NCBI RefSeq assembly: GCF_019145475.1
Contig: NZ_JAHTKI010000021.1
Location: 1 to 64,000 of the forward strand
Direction of reading: 5' to 3'
DNA length: 64,000 nucleotides
Source: Pseudomonas botevensis
Lineage (GTDB): Bacteria; Pseudomonadota; Gammaproteobacteria; Pseudomonadales; Pseudomonadaceae
Shown: positions 17,506 through 26,370 of the stretch, piece after piece
Layout: every line of letters starts with the position of its first letter
Numbering within the stretch: position 1 is the first letter of the stretch
Program-made: the position numbers and the translations under genes
The notes under the pieces: generated by a model
Seen by the model: the letters and a program-made list of their open reading frames with translations, nothing else
What the model was told of the DNA's origin: nothing
Databases searched by the model: none

Positions 17506-18644
17506 GAGCGCAGTACCACGCCGCTGTCGTCTTCCCACCAGACGTAGACCTTGTCGTCCCAGGTCGGCCGCGCGCCCCGGCGTTCGGCGTTGGCCATGAA
17601 CGACTGGACGACCTTGCCGCCGGGCAACTCGACGTAGAACACCGAGTGGCCGCCGAGGTAGGCGATGTCATGCACCTTGCCTTCGGACCAGTTGTAGCGG
17701 GCCTCTGGCTTGAGCGTGCTGACCAGCATTTTTTCCGGGCGGATCGCGTAGGTGATCGACTTGTCCTGCACCGAGGTGCTGACACCGTGGCCGACGTAGA
17801 TCTTCTGCTGCAAGTCCGGGCTATGGATGATCGCGTGACCTTCCAGGTCTTCCACCACGGTGCCGTCGAAGGCGTTCACGTTACCGATGAATTCGCAGAC
17901 CATGCGGCTGACCGGCGCTTCATAAATGTCCACGGGGCTACCGATCTGGGCGATCCAGCCCAGGTGCATGATTGCGATGCGCTCGGCCATGGTCATGGCC
18001 TCTTCCTGGTCGTGGGTCACCATCACGCAGGTCACGCCGACGCGCTCGATGATCTCAACCAGCTCCAGCTGCATTTGCGAACGCAGCTTTTTGTCCAGTG
18101 CGCCCATCGGCTCGTCGAGCAGCAGCAGCTTCGGGCGCTTGGCCAGGGAGCGGGCGAGGGCGACACGCTGGCGCTGACCGCCGGACAGTTGATGCGGCTT
18201 GCGCTTGGCGTATTGGGTCATGTGAACCAGACGCAGCATCTCTTCGACGCGGGCGTCGATTTCGCTGGCCGGCAAACGGTCCTGCTTGAGGCCGAAGGCG
18301 ATGTTCTGGGCCACGGTCATGTGCGGGAACAGCGCGTAGGACTGGAACATCATGTTGATCGGCCGCTCGTACGGCGGCATGTCGGTGATGTCCACGCCGT
18401 CGAGCAGAATCCGCCCGTCAGTCGGGCGCTCGAAACCGGCGAGCATGCGCAGCAGGGTCGATTTGCCCGAACCGGAGCCGCCGAGCAGGGCGAAGATTTC
18501 GCCCTGATGGATCTCCAGGGACACATCGTCCACCGCCGTGGTTTCGTCGAATTTCTTGGTGACGCGATCGACTTTCACCAGAACCTTTTTCGGTTGCTGA
18601 TGACCTTCAAGAGCCTTCCTGTAAGTGCTGGAGGCGTTTGCCAT
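17502..18644 (-). CDS. Polyamine ABC transporter ATP-binding protein (PotG/SpuF-like)
   Basis: This 380-residue ATPase shows Walker A GGSGSGKST (about residues 55-63), the Q-loop in MMFQSYALFPHMTV, the signature LSGGQRQRVALA, Walker B LLLLDEPMGALD and the switch His in VMVTHDQEE. The C-terminal part is a TOBE domain typical of the PotA/PotG group (ITYAIRPEKM). It is the first transporter gene in the minus-strand operon, with a GGAG-type site before the ATG. Confidence 0.94.
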   Translation of the reverse strand: MANASSTYRKALEGHQQPKKVLVKVDRVTKKFDETTAVDDVSLEIHQGEIFALLGGSGSGKSTLLRMLAGFERPTDGRILLDGVDITDMPPYERPINMMFQSYALFPHMTVAQNIAFGLKQDRLPASEIDARVEEMLRLVHMTQYAKRKPHQLSGGQRQRVALARSLAKRPKLLLLDEPMGALDKKLRSQMQLELVEIIERVGVTCVMVTHDQEEAMTMAERIAIMHLGWIAQIGSPVDIYEAPVSRMVCEFIGNVNAFDGTVVEDLEGHAIIHSPDLQQKIYVGHGVSTSVQDKSITYAIRPEKMLVSTLKPEARYNWSEGKVHDIAYLGGHSVFYVELPGGKVVQSFMANAERRGARPTWDDKVYVWWEDDSGVVLRS

Positions 18645-19012
18645 GTGAAACTCCCAACAGGTTTCAGTCGCCGGGCCAACGTGGCCGGGCTTAAGTGGAT
18701 TGCAAGCCTGAGTCGGGCGCTTCAGTCAGGTGTGTCGAGGAACCTGTGGGAGCGGGCTTGCCCGCGAAGCGGCCGGAACATCCGGCACTGCTGTCGCCTG
18801 ACACACCGCTTTCGCGGGCAAGCCCGCTCCCACATGAATCGCGCTACCTGACTGACCTTTCCCGTACCACTGGGCCTGAGCGGCGCCGCCGTCCTGGCTG
18901 CCTGGTCGTACTTGTTGTTATTGCGGTTTGTTGTTTTCACGGATGACGGATGCGCAAACGCGCACCCGCCGACCCGTGGGGGCAGTCAATCGTTGTCTGG
19001 TTTTCGCCGTTG
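18645..19012. other. Gap between spuA and the transporter genes, holding a REPIN
   Basis: This 368-base space contains the inverted REP pair described at 18745-18834. The remainder carries no recognisable gene, and no clear promoter elements were found by eye, although the transporter operon probably needs one here. Confidence 0.6.
18745..18834. repeat. REPIN (inverted pair of REP sequences)
   Basis: Two near-perfect inverted copies of the REP unit (TGTGGGAGCGGGCTTGCCCG... and its complement ending ...GGGCAAGCCCGCTCCCACA) are separated by about 33 bases. This is the standard REPIN structure mobilised by REP-associated tyrosine transposases. No such transposase is in the window. Confidence 0.88.
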
Positions 19013-19774
19013 TCAGCGCTTGTCGCGTCGCGCCGCCCGTTGCCGGCAAGCCTCGCCGAACGCCTGGAAGATCCGCAGGTAGTTCGGGTTGTCCAGCACT
19101 TGCCATTCCGGGTGCCATTGCACGCCGAGGGCGAAGGTCGGGCTGTGCTCGACCGAGATCGCCTCGATAAGGCCATCCGGCGCCACGGCTTCGGCACGCA
19201 GGCCGGGGGCGAGGCGGTCGATGCCCTGGCTGTGGATCGAGTTGACCTGGAACTCGCCCGGCAACTCCAGCGCTTCGAACACGCCGCCGGCCAATACACG
19301 GACGGCGTGGGCCGGTGCGTATTGCACGGCGACGTCCGGGCTGTCGGCTTCGCGATGGTCGAGCATGCCCGGCAGCTCATGCACCTTCTGGTGCAGGCTG
19401 CCGCCGAACGCCACGTTCATTTCCTGGAAGCCCCGGCAGATGCCGAGTACCGGAACGCCCGCCGCGATGGCTGCACGCAATAGGGGAAGGGTGGTGGCAT
19501 CCCGCGCCGGATCGTGATCCGTGCCGGGAGCGCTGGCCGGGCCTTGATAGTGGAAAGGTTCCACGTTGGAAGGCGAGCCGGTCAGCAGCAGACCGTCGAG
19601 CTGACCGAGCAGGTCGTCGATTTCAGTCAGTTTGCCAAGGGAAGGAATGACCACCGGCAACCCCAGCGCCGCAACGCTGACAGCGCGCACGTACTTGTCG
19701 CCGCTGATGTGATAGGGGTGCAGGCCAATCTGTTTGACGCACGCAGTAACGCCGATCAATGGCTTGAATGCCAT
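19013..19774 (-). CDS. spuA: Gamma-glutamyl-gamma-aminobutyrate hydrolase (PuuD/SpuA)
   Basis: This 253-residue class I glutamine-amidotransferase-like enzyme shows the nucleophile Cys in LGICRGFQEMN (about residue 114) and the His/Glu pair in VQWHPEWQV, together with FGGSLHQKVHE. It hydrolyses gamma-glutamyl-GABA to GABA and glutamate, the last step of the gamma-glutamylated putrescine route. It is divergent from the synthetase gene at 20057 and lies upstream of the transporter genes on the same strand, the order known from the P. aeruginosa spu cluster. Confidence 0.92.
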   Translation of the reverse strand: MAFKPLIGVTACVKQIGLHPYHISGDKYVRAVSVAALGLPVVIPSLGKLTEIDDLLGQLDGLLLTGSPSNVEPFHYQGPASAPGTDHDPARDATTLPLLRAAIAAGVPVLGICRGFQEMNVAFGGSLHQKVHELPGMLDHREADSPDVAVQYAPAHAVRVLAGGVFEALELPGEFQVNSIHSQGIDRLAPGLRAEAVAPDGLIEAISVEHSPTFALGVQWHPEWQVLDNPNYLRIFQAFGEACRQRAARRDKR

Positions 19775-19833
19775 TTTTATTCACCTCGAAGTTTGACACT
19801 TGAACGAGCTTTTCCGGAGCTTAGCCGCGTTTA

Positions 19834-20043
19834 TTTTAATTAACAACTGCCATGTAAAAAATTCTAAACGCCGTTCATCCAATCTTCATCAAGCGCGGCT
19901 ATCTGGCGCCTGCTTTGGCACGCAAGTGTTAAAAAAAGCCCGAAAAATAAACGCTGAACGGCCAGGTGTTCGCTATTGACTTCACTTTGCCGTTCGGGTT
20001 GACTGGCTCGGCGAAACAGCAGTGAACATAATAATTAACAGCT
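19834..20043. promoter_or_regulatory. Divergent spuA/puuA control region with a repeated AATTAACA motif
   Basis: The 282-base region between the two starts is AT-rich. The motif AATTAACA occurs at 19838-19845, near spuA, and again in the same orientation at 20033-20040, just before the synthetase start (extended forms TTTTAATTAACAACTG and ATAATTAACAGCT). These could be operator sites for the PuuR-like repressor at 24893, but that link is inference. Confidence 0.4.
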
Positions 20044-20056
20044 AAATAGGTGCATC

Positions 20057-21433
20057 ATGTCGGTCCCTCTGCGTGCCGTTCAACTCAACGAAGCAAACGC
20101 ATTCCTTAAGAAACATCCTGAGGTTTTGTACGTCGACCTTCTGATTGCAGACATGAACGGTGTGGTGCGCGGCAAGCGCATCGAGCGCACCAGTCTTCAT
20201 AAGGTTTACGAGAAAGGCATCAACCTGCCGGCCTCGCTCTTTGCCCTCGACATCAACGGCTCCACGGTGGAAAGCACCGGCCTGGGCCTGGACATCGGCG
20301 ACGCCGACCGCATCTGCTACCCGATCCCCGGCACCCTGAGCATCGAGCCGTGGCAGAAGCGCCCGACCGCCCAACTGCTGATGACCATGCATGAACTGGA
20401 AGGCGAGGCGTTCTTCGCCGACCCGCGTGAAGTGCTGGCCAATGTGGTGCGCAAGTTCGACGAACTGGGCCTGACCATCTGCGCCGCGTTCGAACTGGAG
20501 TTCTACCTGATCGACCAGGACAACGTGAACGGCCGTCCGCAGTCGCCACGCTCGCCAGTGTCGGGCAAGCGCCCGGTGTCGACTCAGGTCTACCTGATCG
20601 ACGATCTCGACGAATACGTCGACTGCCTGCAAGACATCCTCGAAGGCGCGAAAGAGCAGGGCATCCCTGCCGACGCCATCGTCAAGGAAAGCGCCCCGGC
20701 GCAGTTCGAAGTCAACCTGCACCACGTCTCCGACCCGGTGAAGGCTTGCGATTACGCGGTGCTGCTCAAGCGTCTGGTGAAGAACATCGCCTACGACCAC
20801 GAGATGGACACCACCTTCATGGCCAAGCCGTATCCGGGCCAGGCGGGCAACGGTCTGCATGTACACATTTCGATTCTGGATAAAGAAGGCAACAACATCT
20901 TCGCCAGCGAGGATCCCGAGCAGAACGCCGCGCTGCGCCACGCGATCGGCGGTGTGCTGGAGACCCTGCCTGCGCAAATGGCTTTTCTCTGCCCGAACGT
21001 CAACTCGTATCGCCGCTTCGGCGCGCAGTTCTACGTACCGAACTCGCCGAGCTGGGGCATCGACAACCGCACCGTGGCCGTGCGCGTACCGACCGGTTCA
21101 CCGGACGCTGTGCGCATCGAACACCGCGTTGCCGGCGCCGATGCCAACCCGTACCTGCTGATGGCCTCGGTGCTGGCCGGTATCCACCACGGTCTGACCA
21201 ACGAAATCGAGCCGGGCGCCCCGGTCGAAGGCAACAGCTACGAGCAGAACGAACAAAGCCTGCCGAACAACCTGCGCGACGCCCTGCGTGAGCTGGACGA
21301 CAGCGAAGTCATGGCCCGCTACATCGACCCGATGTACATCGACGTGTTCGTTGCGTGCAAGGAAAGCGAGCTGGCCGAGTTCGAGAACTCGATCTCTGAC
21401 CTTGAGTACAACTGGTATCTGCATACGGTGTGA
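20057..21433 (+). CDS. puuA: Gamma-glutamylputrescine synthetase, glutamine-synthetase family (PuuA/SpuB-like)
   Basis: This 458-residue protein has a glutamine-synthetase fold. Visible are the beta-grasp start (LYVDLLIADMNGVVRGKRIE), the metal-binding CAAFELEFYLID, AQFEVNLHH, the GNGLHVHISI block and the ATP/glutamate loop NSYRRFGAQFYVPNSPSWG with VRIEHRVAGADANPYL. PuuA ligates glutamate to putrescine using ATP. Its position between the hydrolase and the dehydrogenase/oxidase genes supports the role. Substrate preference within the SpuB/SpuI-type enzymes cannot be settled by reading. Confidence 0.9.
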   Translation: MSVPLRAVQLNEANAFLKKHPEVLYVDLLIADMNGVVRGKRIERTSLHKVYEKGINLPASLFALDINGSTVESTGLGLDIGDADRICYPIPGTLSIEPWQKRPTAQLLMTMHELEGEAFFADPREVLANVVRKFDELGLTICAAFELEFYLIDQDNVNGRPQSPRSPVSGKRPVSTQVYLIDDLDEYVDCLQDILEGAKEQGIPADAIVKESAPAQFEVNLHHVSDPVKACDYAVLLKRLVKNIAYDHEMDTTFMAKPYPGQAGNGLHVHISILDKEGNNIFASEDPEQNAALRHAIGGVLETLPAQMAFLCPNVNSYRRFGAQFYVPNSPSWGIDNRTVAVRVPTGSPDAVRIEHRVAGADANPYLLMASVLAGIHHGLTNEIEPGAPVEGNSYEQNEQSLPNNLRDALRELDDSEVMARYIDPMYIDVFVACKESELAEFENSISDLEYNWYLHTV

Positions 21434-21457
21434 TTGAGGCCCTCAAAAGCCAAGACC

Positions 21458-21664
21458 CCCTCACCCCTAACCCTCCCGAAACGTCGGACCGCCCGGAGGG
21501 AGAGGGGACTGACCGGGGGATGCTCAGGAAATCCTGCGACCTGAACCTGCTTTGCCGAATCCATAATCGACTCGGTCATTCAGGTCGTTGCAGCTCCAGA
21601 GACAACTCGGTCGGTCCCCTCTCCCTCCGGGCGGTCCGACGTTTCGGGAGGGCCAGGGTGAGGG
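21458..21664. repeat. Pair of ~57-base inverted repeats between puuA and puuC
   Basis: The arm at 21458-21515 (CCCTCACCCCTAACCCTCCC...) is almost exactly repeated in reverse complement at 21608-21664 (...GGGAGGGCCAGGGTGAGGG). Each arm is itself a hairpin because of the CCCTCTCC/GGAGAGGG core. The spacer is about 92 bases. This resembles a second REPIN-like element family. Related single copies lie at 56072 and 61784. It fills most of the 285-base puuA-puuC gap. Confidence 0.8.
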
Positions 21665-21718
21665 CAGCCATCCCAAGTCAAACACGCACCCCCAATTCCC
21701 CCTCGTCGAGCTAAAACA

Positions 21719-23209
21719 ATGACAACCACCCGCAACGACTGGGAACAACGCTTCCAGTCCCTGACCCTCGAAAGCCGCGCGTTCATCAATGGCGAATACC
21801 GCCCGGCCATCAGCGGCGAAACCTTCGAGTGCCTGAGCCCCGTCGATGGCCGCTTCCTGGCCTCCGTCGCCAGCACCGATGAGGCCGACGCCAACCTCGC
21901 CGTCGAAGTCGCGCGCCAATCCTTCAATTCCGGTGTCTGGGCCAACAAGGCCCCGGCCGAGCGCAAGCGCATCCTGATTCGCTTCGCCGATCTGATCCTG
22001 CAACACCAGGAAGAACTGGCGCTGCTGGAAACCCTCGACATGGGTAAACCGATCAGCGACTCCATGAGCATCGACATCCCGGCGACCGCCAACGCGATCC
22101 GCTGGAGCGCCGAAGCCATCGACAAGATTTACGATGAAGTCGCCGCCACGCCCCACGATCAACTCGGCCTGGTGACCCGCGAGCCCTCCGGCGTGGTCGC
22201 GGCCATCGTGCCGTGGAACTTCCCGCTGATCATGGCCAGCTGGAAATTCGCCCCGGCCCTGGCCGCGGGCAACTCGTTCATTCTCAAACCTTCGGAGAAG
22301 TCGCCGCTGACCGCCATCCGCATCGCGCAACTCGCGCTGGATGCCGGTATTCCAAAAGGCGTGTTCAACGTCCTGCCGGGTTTCGGTCACACCGTCGGCA
22401 AGGCGCTGGCGCTGCACATGGACGTCGACGTGCTGGCCTTCACCGGCTCCACGGCGATTGCCAAGCAACTGATGATTTATGCCGGCCAAAGCAATATGAA
22501 ACGTGTCTGGCTCGAAGCAGGGGGCAAGAGCCCGAACGTGGTGTTCGCCGACGCGCCGGATCTGCGCGCGGCAGCACAAGCGGCGGCCGGCGCCATTGCC
22601 TTCAACCAGGGCGAAGTCTGCACCGCCGGCTCGCGCCTGCTGGTGGAGCGTTCGATCCGCGACCAGTTCATTCCGCTGCTGGTGGAAGCGCTGCAAGCGT
22701 GGAAACCGGGCCACGCCCTGGACCCTGCGACCACCGTCGGTGCCGTGGTCGATCAGCGTCAACTCGACAACGTCCTGCGTTACATCAGCATCGGCCGCGA
22801 GCAGGGCGCCGAACTGATCGCCGGTGGCAAACGCACCCTCGAAGAAACCGGTGGCCTGTACGTGCAACCGGCGATCTTCGACGGCGTGACCAATGCCATG
22901 ACCATCGCCCAGGAAGAAATCTTCGGCCCGGTGCTGTCGCTGATCACCTTCGACACTGCCGAAGAAGCGCTGCAGATCGCCAACGACAGCATCTTCGGCC
23001 TCGCCGCCGGGGTCTGGACCAGCAACCTGAGCAAGGCCCACACCTTCGCCCGTGGCTTGCGCGCCGGCAGCGTGTGGGTCAACCAGTACGACGGCGGCGA
23101 CATGACCGCGCCGTTCGGTGGTTTCAAGCAGTCGGGCAACGGTCGCGACAAATCGCTGCACGCCTTCGACAAGTACACCGAGCTGAAAGCGACCTGGATC
23201 AAGCTCTGA
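21719..23209 (+). CDS. puuC: Aldehyde dehydrogenase, gamma-glutamyl-gamma-aminobutyraldehyde type (PuuC-like)
   Basis: This 496-residue NAD(P)-dependent aldehyde dehydrogenase shows the cofactor motif FTGSTAIAKQL, the general base Glu in WLEAGGKSPN, the catalytic Cys in NQGEVCTAGSR (about residue 302) and the end motif EEIFGPVLS. It matches PuuC/KauB-type enzymes, which oxidise gamma-glutamyl-gamma-aminobutyraldehyde to the acid. The order synthetase, dehydrogenase, oxidase on one strand supports this step. Confidence 0.92.
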   Translation: MTTTRNDWEQRFQSLTLESRAFINGEYRPAISGETFECLSPVDGRFLASVASTDEADANLAVEVARQSFNSGVWANKAPAERKRILIRFADLILQHQEELALLETLDMGKPISDSMSIDIPATANAIRWSAEAIDKIYDEVAATPHDQLGLVTREPSGVVAAIVPWNFPLIMASWKFAPALAAGNSFILKPSEKSPLTAIRIAQLALDAGIPKGVFNVLPGFGHTVGKALALHMDVDVLAFTGSTAIAKQLMIYAGQSNMKRVWLEAGGKSPNVVFADAPDLRAAAQAAAGAIAFNQGEVCTAGSRLLVERSIRDQFIPLLVEALQAWKPGHALDPATTVGAVVDQRQLDNVLRYISIGREQGAELIAGGKRTLEETGGLYVQPAIFDGVTNAMTIAQEEIFGPVLSLITFDTAEEALQIANDSIFGLAAGVWTSNLSKAHTFARGLRAGSVWVNQYDGGDMTAPFGGFKQSGNGRDKSLHAFDKYTELKATWIKL

Positions 23210-23259
23210 CTCTTTATTGAACGGCGGCCGCCGGTTTATGGCGGCCCTCGGAGAATTCT

Positions 23260-24543
23260 ATGAAACAGCAACACGTAAACAGCTACTACGCCGCCACCCG
23301 CAACGAAGTCATCGACTTCCCGATTCTCGAAGAAGCGGTGGACTGCGATGTGTGCATCATCGGCGCCGGCTACACCGGTCTGTCCTCGGCGCTGTTCCTG
23401 ACCGAGGCCGGCTACAAAGTGACGGTGCTGGAAGCGGCGAAAGTCGGCTACGGCGCCAGCGGCCGCAATGGCGGGCAACTGGTCAACTCCTACAGCCGCG
23501 ACGTCGACGTGATCGAAGAGCGCTACGGCGACAAGACCGCAGAAATCCTCGGCAGCATGATCTTCGAAGGCGCCGACATCATCCGTTCGCGCATCAAGCA
23601 ATACGACATCAAATGCGACTACCGCCCGGGCGGCATCTTCGCGGCGATGAACAAGAAACAACTCAACGGCCTGGCCGAGCAGAAGCGCAACTGGGAACGT
23701 TACGGCAACCGCAACCTGAAGATGCTCGATGCGGCGGACATCCAGCGCGAAGTCGGCTCCGACGCCTACGTCGGTGGCCTGCTCGACATGCAGGGCGGCC
23801 ACGTCCACCCACTGAACCTGGCTCTCGGCGAAGCCGCTGCCATCGTCAGCCTCGGCGGCAAGATCTACGAGCAATCCGCCGCCGTGGAAATCACCTACGG
23901 CGAGCCGAACGTCGTGCGCACCGCCAAGGGCCTGGTGCGCGCCAAGTACCTGCTGATCGCCGGCAACGCCTATCTGCCGCAAGGCCTGGACAACCGCGTG
24001 ACCGCCAAGAGCATGCCGTGCGGCTCGCAGATCGTCGTCACCGAACCGCTGACCGAGAAGCAGGCGCGTAGCCTGATCACCAACAACTACTGCGTCGAAG
24101 ACTGCAACTACCTGCTGGATTACTACCGTCTCACCGCCGACAACCGTCTGCTGTACGGTGGCGGCGTGGTTTACGGCGCCCGTGAGCCGGACGACATCGA
24201 ACAACTGATCCGCCCGAAAATCCTCAAGACCTTCCCGCAGCTCAAGGACGTGAAAATCGACTATCGCTGGACCGGCAACTTCCTGCTGACCATGTCACGC
24301 ATGCCGCAATTCGGCCGCATCGAGAAAAACGCCTACTACATGCAAGGCTACAGCGGCCACGGCGTCACCTGCTCGCACCTGGCCGGCAAACTGATCTCGG
24401 AAATGATCCGTGGCGACGCCGAACGCTTTGATGCGTTCGCCTCGTTGCCGCACATGCCAATGATCGGCGGCCGCACCTTCTCGGCGCCACTCACCGCCCT
24501 CGGCGCCGTGTACTACTCGCTGCGCGACCGCTTCGGCATCTGA
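23260..24543 (+). CDS. puuB: Gamma-glutamylputrescine oxidase, FAD-dependent (PuuB-like)
   Basis: This 427-residue protein is of the DAO/PuuB family. It has the FAD dinucleotide motif IIGAGYTGLSSALFL near residues 28-43, VGYGASGRNGGQL and the C-terminal QGYSGHGVTCSHLAGK. It oxidises gamma-glutamylputrescine to the aldehyde, releasing ammonia and hydrogen peroxide. It lies 50 bases after puuC and is followed by a terminator. A 427-residue paralogue is encoded at 39298-40581. Confidence 0.92.
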   Translation: MKQQHVNSYYAATRNEVIDFPILEEAVDCDVCIIGAGYTGLSSALFLTEAGYKVTVLEAAKVGYGASGRNGGQLVNSYSRDVDVIEERYGDKTAEILGSMIFEGADIIRSRIKQYDIKCDYRPGGIFAAMNKKQLNGLAEQKRNWERYGNRNLKMLDAADIQREVGSDAYVGGLLDMQGGHVHPLNLALGEAAAIVSLGGKIYEQSAAVEITYGEPNVVRTAKGLVRAKYLLIAGNAYLPQGLDNRVTAKSMPCGSQIVVTEPLTEKQARSLITNNYCVEDCNYLLDYYRLTADNRLLYGGGVVYGAREPDDIEQLIRPKILKTFPQLKDVKIDYRWTGNFLLTMSRMPQFGRIEKNAYYMQGYSGHGVTCSHLAGKLISEMIRGDAERFDAFASLPHMPMIGGRTFSAPLTALGAVYYSLRDRFGI

Positions 24544-24552
24544 GTTACCTCC

Positions 24553-24585
24553 CCGGCGGCGGTCCCCAAGGCCCCGCCGGTTTTT
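24553..24585 (+). terminator. Rho-independent terminator after puuB
   Basis: A stem CCGGCGG/CCGCCGG with an interior 14-base loop is followed immediately by TTTTT, 12 bases after the puuB stop. It closes the puuA-puuC-puuB transcription unit. Confidence 0.8.
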
Positions 24586-24612
24586 CTGTGATAGATCATC
24601 TGCACAAAAAAC

Positions 24613-24703
24613 GGTGGGAGCCGGGCTTGCCCGCGAAGAGGGCATTTCAGCCAACATCCCTGTCGCCTGACACTCCTCTTTCGCGAGCAAGCCCGCTCCC
24701 ACA
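24613..24703. repeat. REPIN (inverted REP pair)
   Basis: Inverted copies of the REP unit (GGTGGGAGCCGGGCTTGCCC... and ...AGCAAGCCCGCTCCCAC) enclose about 35 bases. It lies in the 349-base gap between puuB and the regulator gene. The rest of that gap should hold the regulator's promoter; none was clear by eye. Confidence 0.85.
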
Positions 24704-24892
24704 GTTGCTGTATTGCCAAGGCCCGAAAGACTTTTACCCAACCGTCCATCGAACCTGCTGAGCAACACCACCAAACGTGATTTAATAGCCGCCTTTCACG
24801 GTTCAGGGACAGGGAAAACGGCATGACACGCGGCCTGCGTCCATCCCGCCTTCCACCCCCATTACCCTTAAGTACACTCACATAAGGCTGTC

Positions 24893-25441
24893 ATGGATAC
24901 GGGTTCTCGACTCAAATTAGTACGCGAAAGCTACAAACTCTCCCAGCGCGAGCTGGCCCGGCGTAGCGGCGTGACCAATGCCACCATTTCCCTGATCGAA
25001 CAGAATCGCGTCAGCCCTTCCGTCAGCTCCCTGAAAAAGCTGCTCGAAGGCATACCGATGTCCCTGGCCGACTTCTTCACCTTCGACCAGCCGCCGCGCG
25101 AACACCAATACGTCTTCCGCGCCAACGAACAACCCGACCTCGGCCGCCACGGCCTGCGCCTGCTCCTGATCGGCGCCTCGGTCCCGAGCCGGCAGATGCG
25201 CCTGCTGCGCGAACAATACGCACCGGGCGCCAGCTCTGGCGAAGAGCCGATCGTGCATGCGGAAGGCGAGGAGTGCGGCCTGGTGACCCGTGGCACCGTG
25301 GAATTGACCGTGGATGGCTCGGTGAGCATTTTGAGTGCCGGAGATGGGTATTACTTTCCGACGACGCTGCCGCATAAATTCCGCAATATCGGGGCGGATG
25401 AGGCGGAAATTATTAGTGCGAATACGCCGGCGAATTTTTGA
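24893..25441 (+). CDS. PuuR-like HTH/cupin transcriptional regulator
   Basis: This 182-residue protein has an N-terminal XRE-type HTH (LVRESYKLSQRELARRSGVTNATISLIEQNRVSPSV is cited in part: SQRELARRSGVTNATISLIE), then a C-terminal cupin (EGEECGLVTRGTVELTV, GDGYYFPTTLPHKFRN). This matches PuuR, the repressor of the E. coli puu genes, in domain order and length. Placed just after the puu genes, it most likely represses them and responds to putrescine (inference). Confidence 0.9.
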   Translation: MDTGSRLKLVRESYKLSQRELARRSGVTNATISLIEQNRVSPSVSSLKKLLEGIPMSLADFFTFDQPPREHQYVFRANEQPDLGRHGLRLLLIGASVPSRQMRLLREQYAPGASSGEEPIVHAEGEECGLVTRGTVELTVDGSVSILSAGDGYYFPTTLPHKFRNIGADEAEIISANTPANF

Positions 25442-25560
25442 GGGGATATAACTCCTTATGAAATTTAATTCGTGGTGCGCCATGTTGTGTGTTTTTTAGA
25501 TTTTTATGCCTGCGGAGTTTCGGACTTGCAAGCGACAAGGAGTTATTGAGTGGTGCTGCA

Positions 25561-26370
25561 ATGATTAATGATAAGGCGGTTGAGTTTTTTAGTAGGATTT
25601 TGAATGAGCGTCATGCTGATTTAAAAAAAGTTTCAGAGGAGTTGATTCTAGAGCTTGCAGGTGAGAATGTTACTGAAAAGAAATCGGCTGCGCAGCGTGT
25701 CAAAGACTCCGCTATCTATTTACGAAGTATTTTACCTTCGTCAGAGGCTCCGGGTTGGCTTAAGGATCTTATAAATTATACTCAATATTTCATTGAGGGA
25801 AGTTGGAATAGTGGCGATCTTGCTAAAAGCCACTATAGGCTTCTCTCGTCAATCCTGAATCACGATTGGGGTATCGTGGTTGGTGAAAGCTCCGGATTGG
25901 ATTTTGATGGTGTTTTTGAATTCTATAGAAAAGAGAGCCGATTGCCTGAGTTGTTTGATCAAATAATTTCTCTCCTCCAGTCAATTAAAGATAGTGGTGA
26001 AATAGATAGTTTAAATATATTGGAGGCCTTGTCAAAAATAATTGCAACTTTGCGAAATGGAAAGGAAGGCTCTTATTTTTCTTTGAATGGCGCCTGGAAG
26101 TTTCTAATGAGCTTTGCGAATAACTACCTTTGGGCCGAGTTGGAAAAGGTCCCTTTGTTAGGGACAGCCTTTGAAGCACTTAGGAAAACAGTGGAAGATG
26201 CAGACAAGGAAATGAAAGGTCTGCACTCTTCGATTCAGCTCGAACTTGATCGTAGAGTTAAAGAGGAAGTTAAAGTTTTTCGTAATTCGGCTGTCGGGTT
26301 TTTGACGTATAGCCGTTACGGTGAGTTGTTAGAGGATGATGGCCGGTCAAGTACGGATATCAAGGCATGA
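25561..26370 (+). CDS. Hypothetical protein in an AT-rich islet
   Basis: This product of about 269 residues has no family I recognise. It is mostly helical and charged, with a long amphipathic stretch near the end (EALRKTVEDADKEMKGLHSS, then DRRVKEEVKVF) that could form a coiled coil. No signal peptide or certain membrane segment is seen. Base composition is clearly lower in GC than all neighbours and codons are A/T-ending, suggesting recent transfer. The start is uncertain: AAGGAG lies 18 bases before this ATG and 3 bases before an in-frame TTG at 25546; another ATG is at 25489. Confidence 0.65.
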   Translation: MINDKAVEFFSRILNERHADLKKVSEELILELAGENVTEKKSAAQRVKDSAIYLRSILPSSEAPGWLKDLINYTQYFIEGSWNSGDLAKSHYRLLSSILNHDWGIVVGESSGLDFDGVFEFYRKESRLPELFDQIISLLQSIKDSGEIDSLNILEALSKIIATLRNGKEGSYFSLNGAWKFLMSFANNYLWAELEKVPLLGTAFEALRKTVEDADKEMKGLHSSIQLELDRRVKEEVKVFRNSAVGFLTYSRYGELLEDDGRSSTDIKA

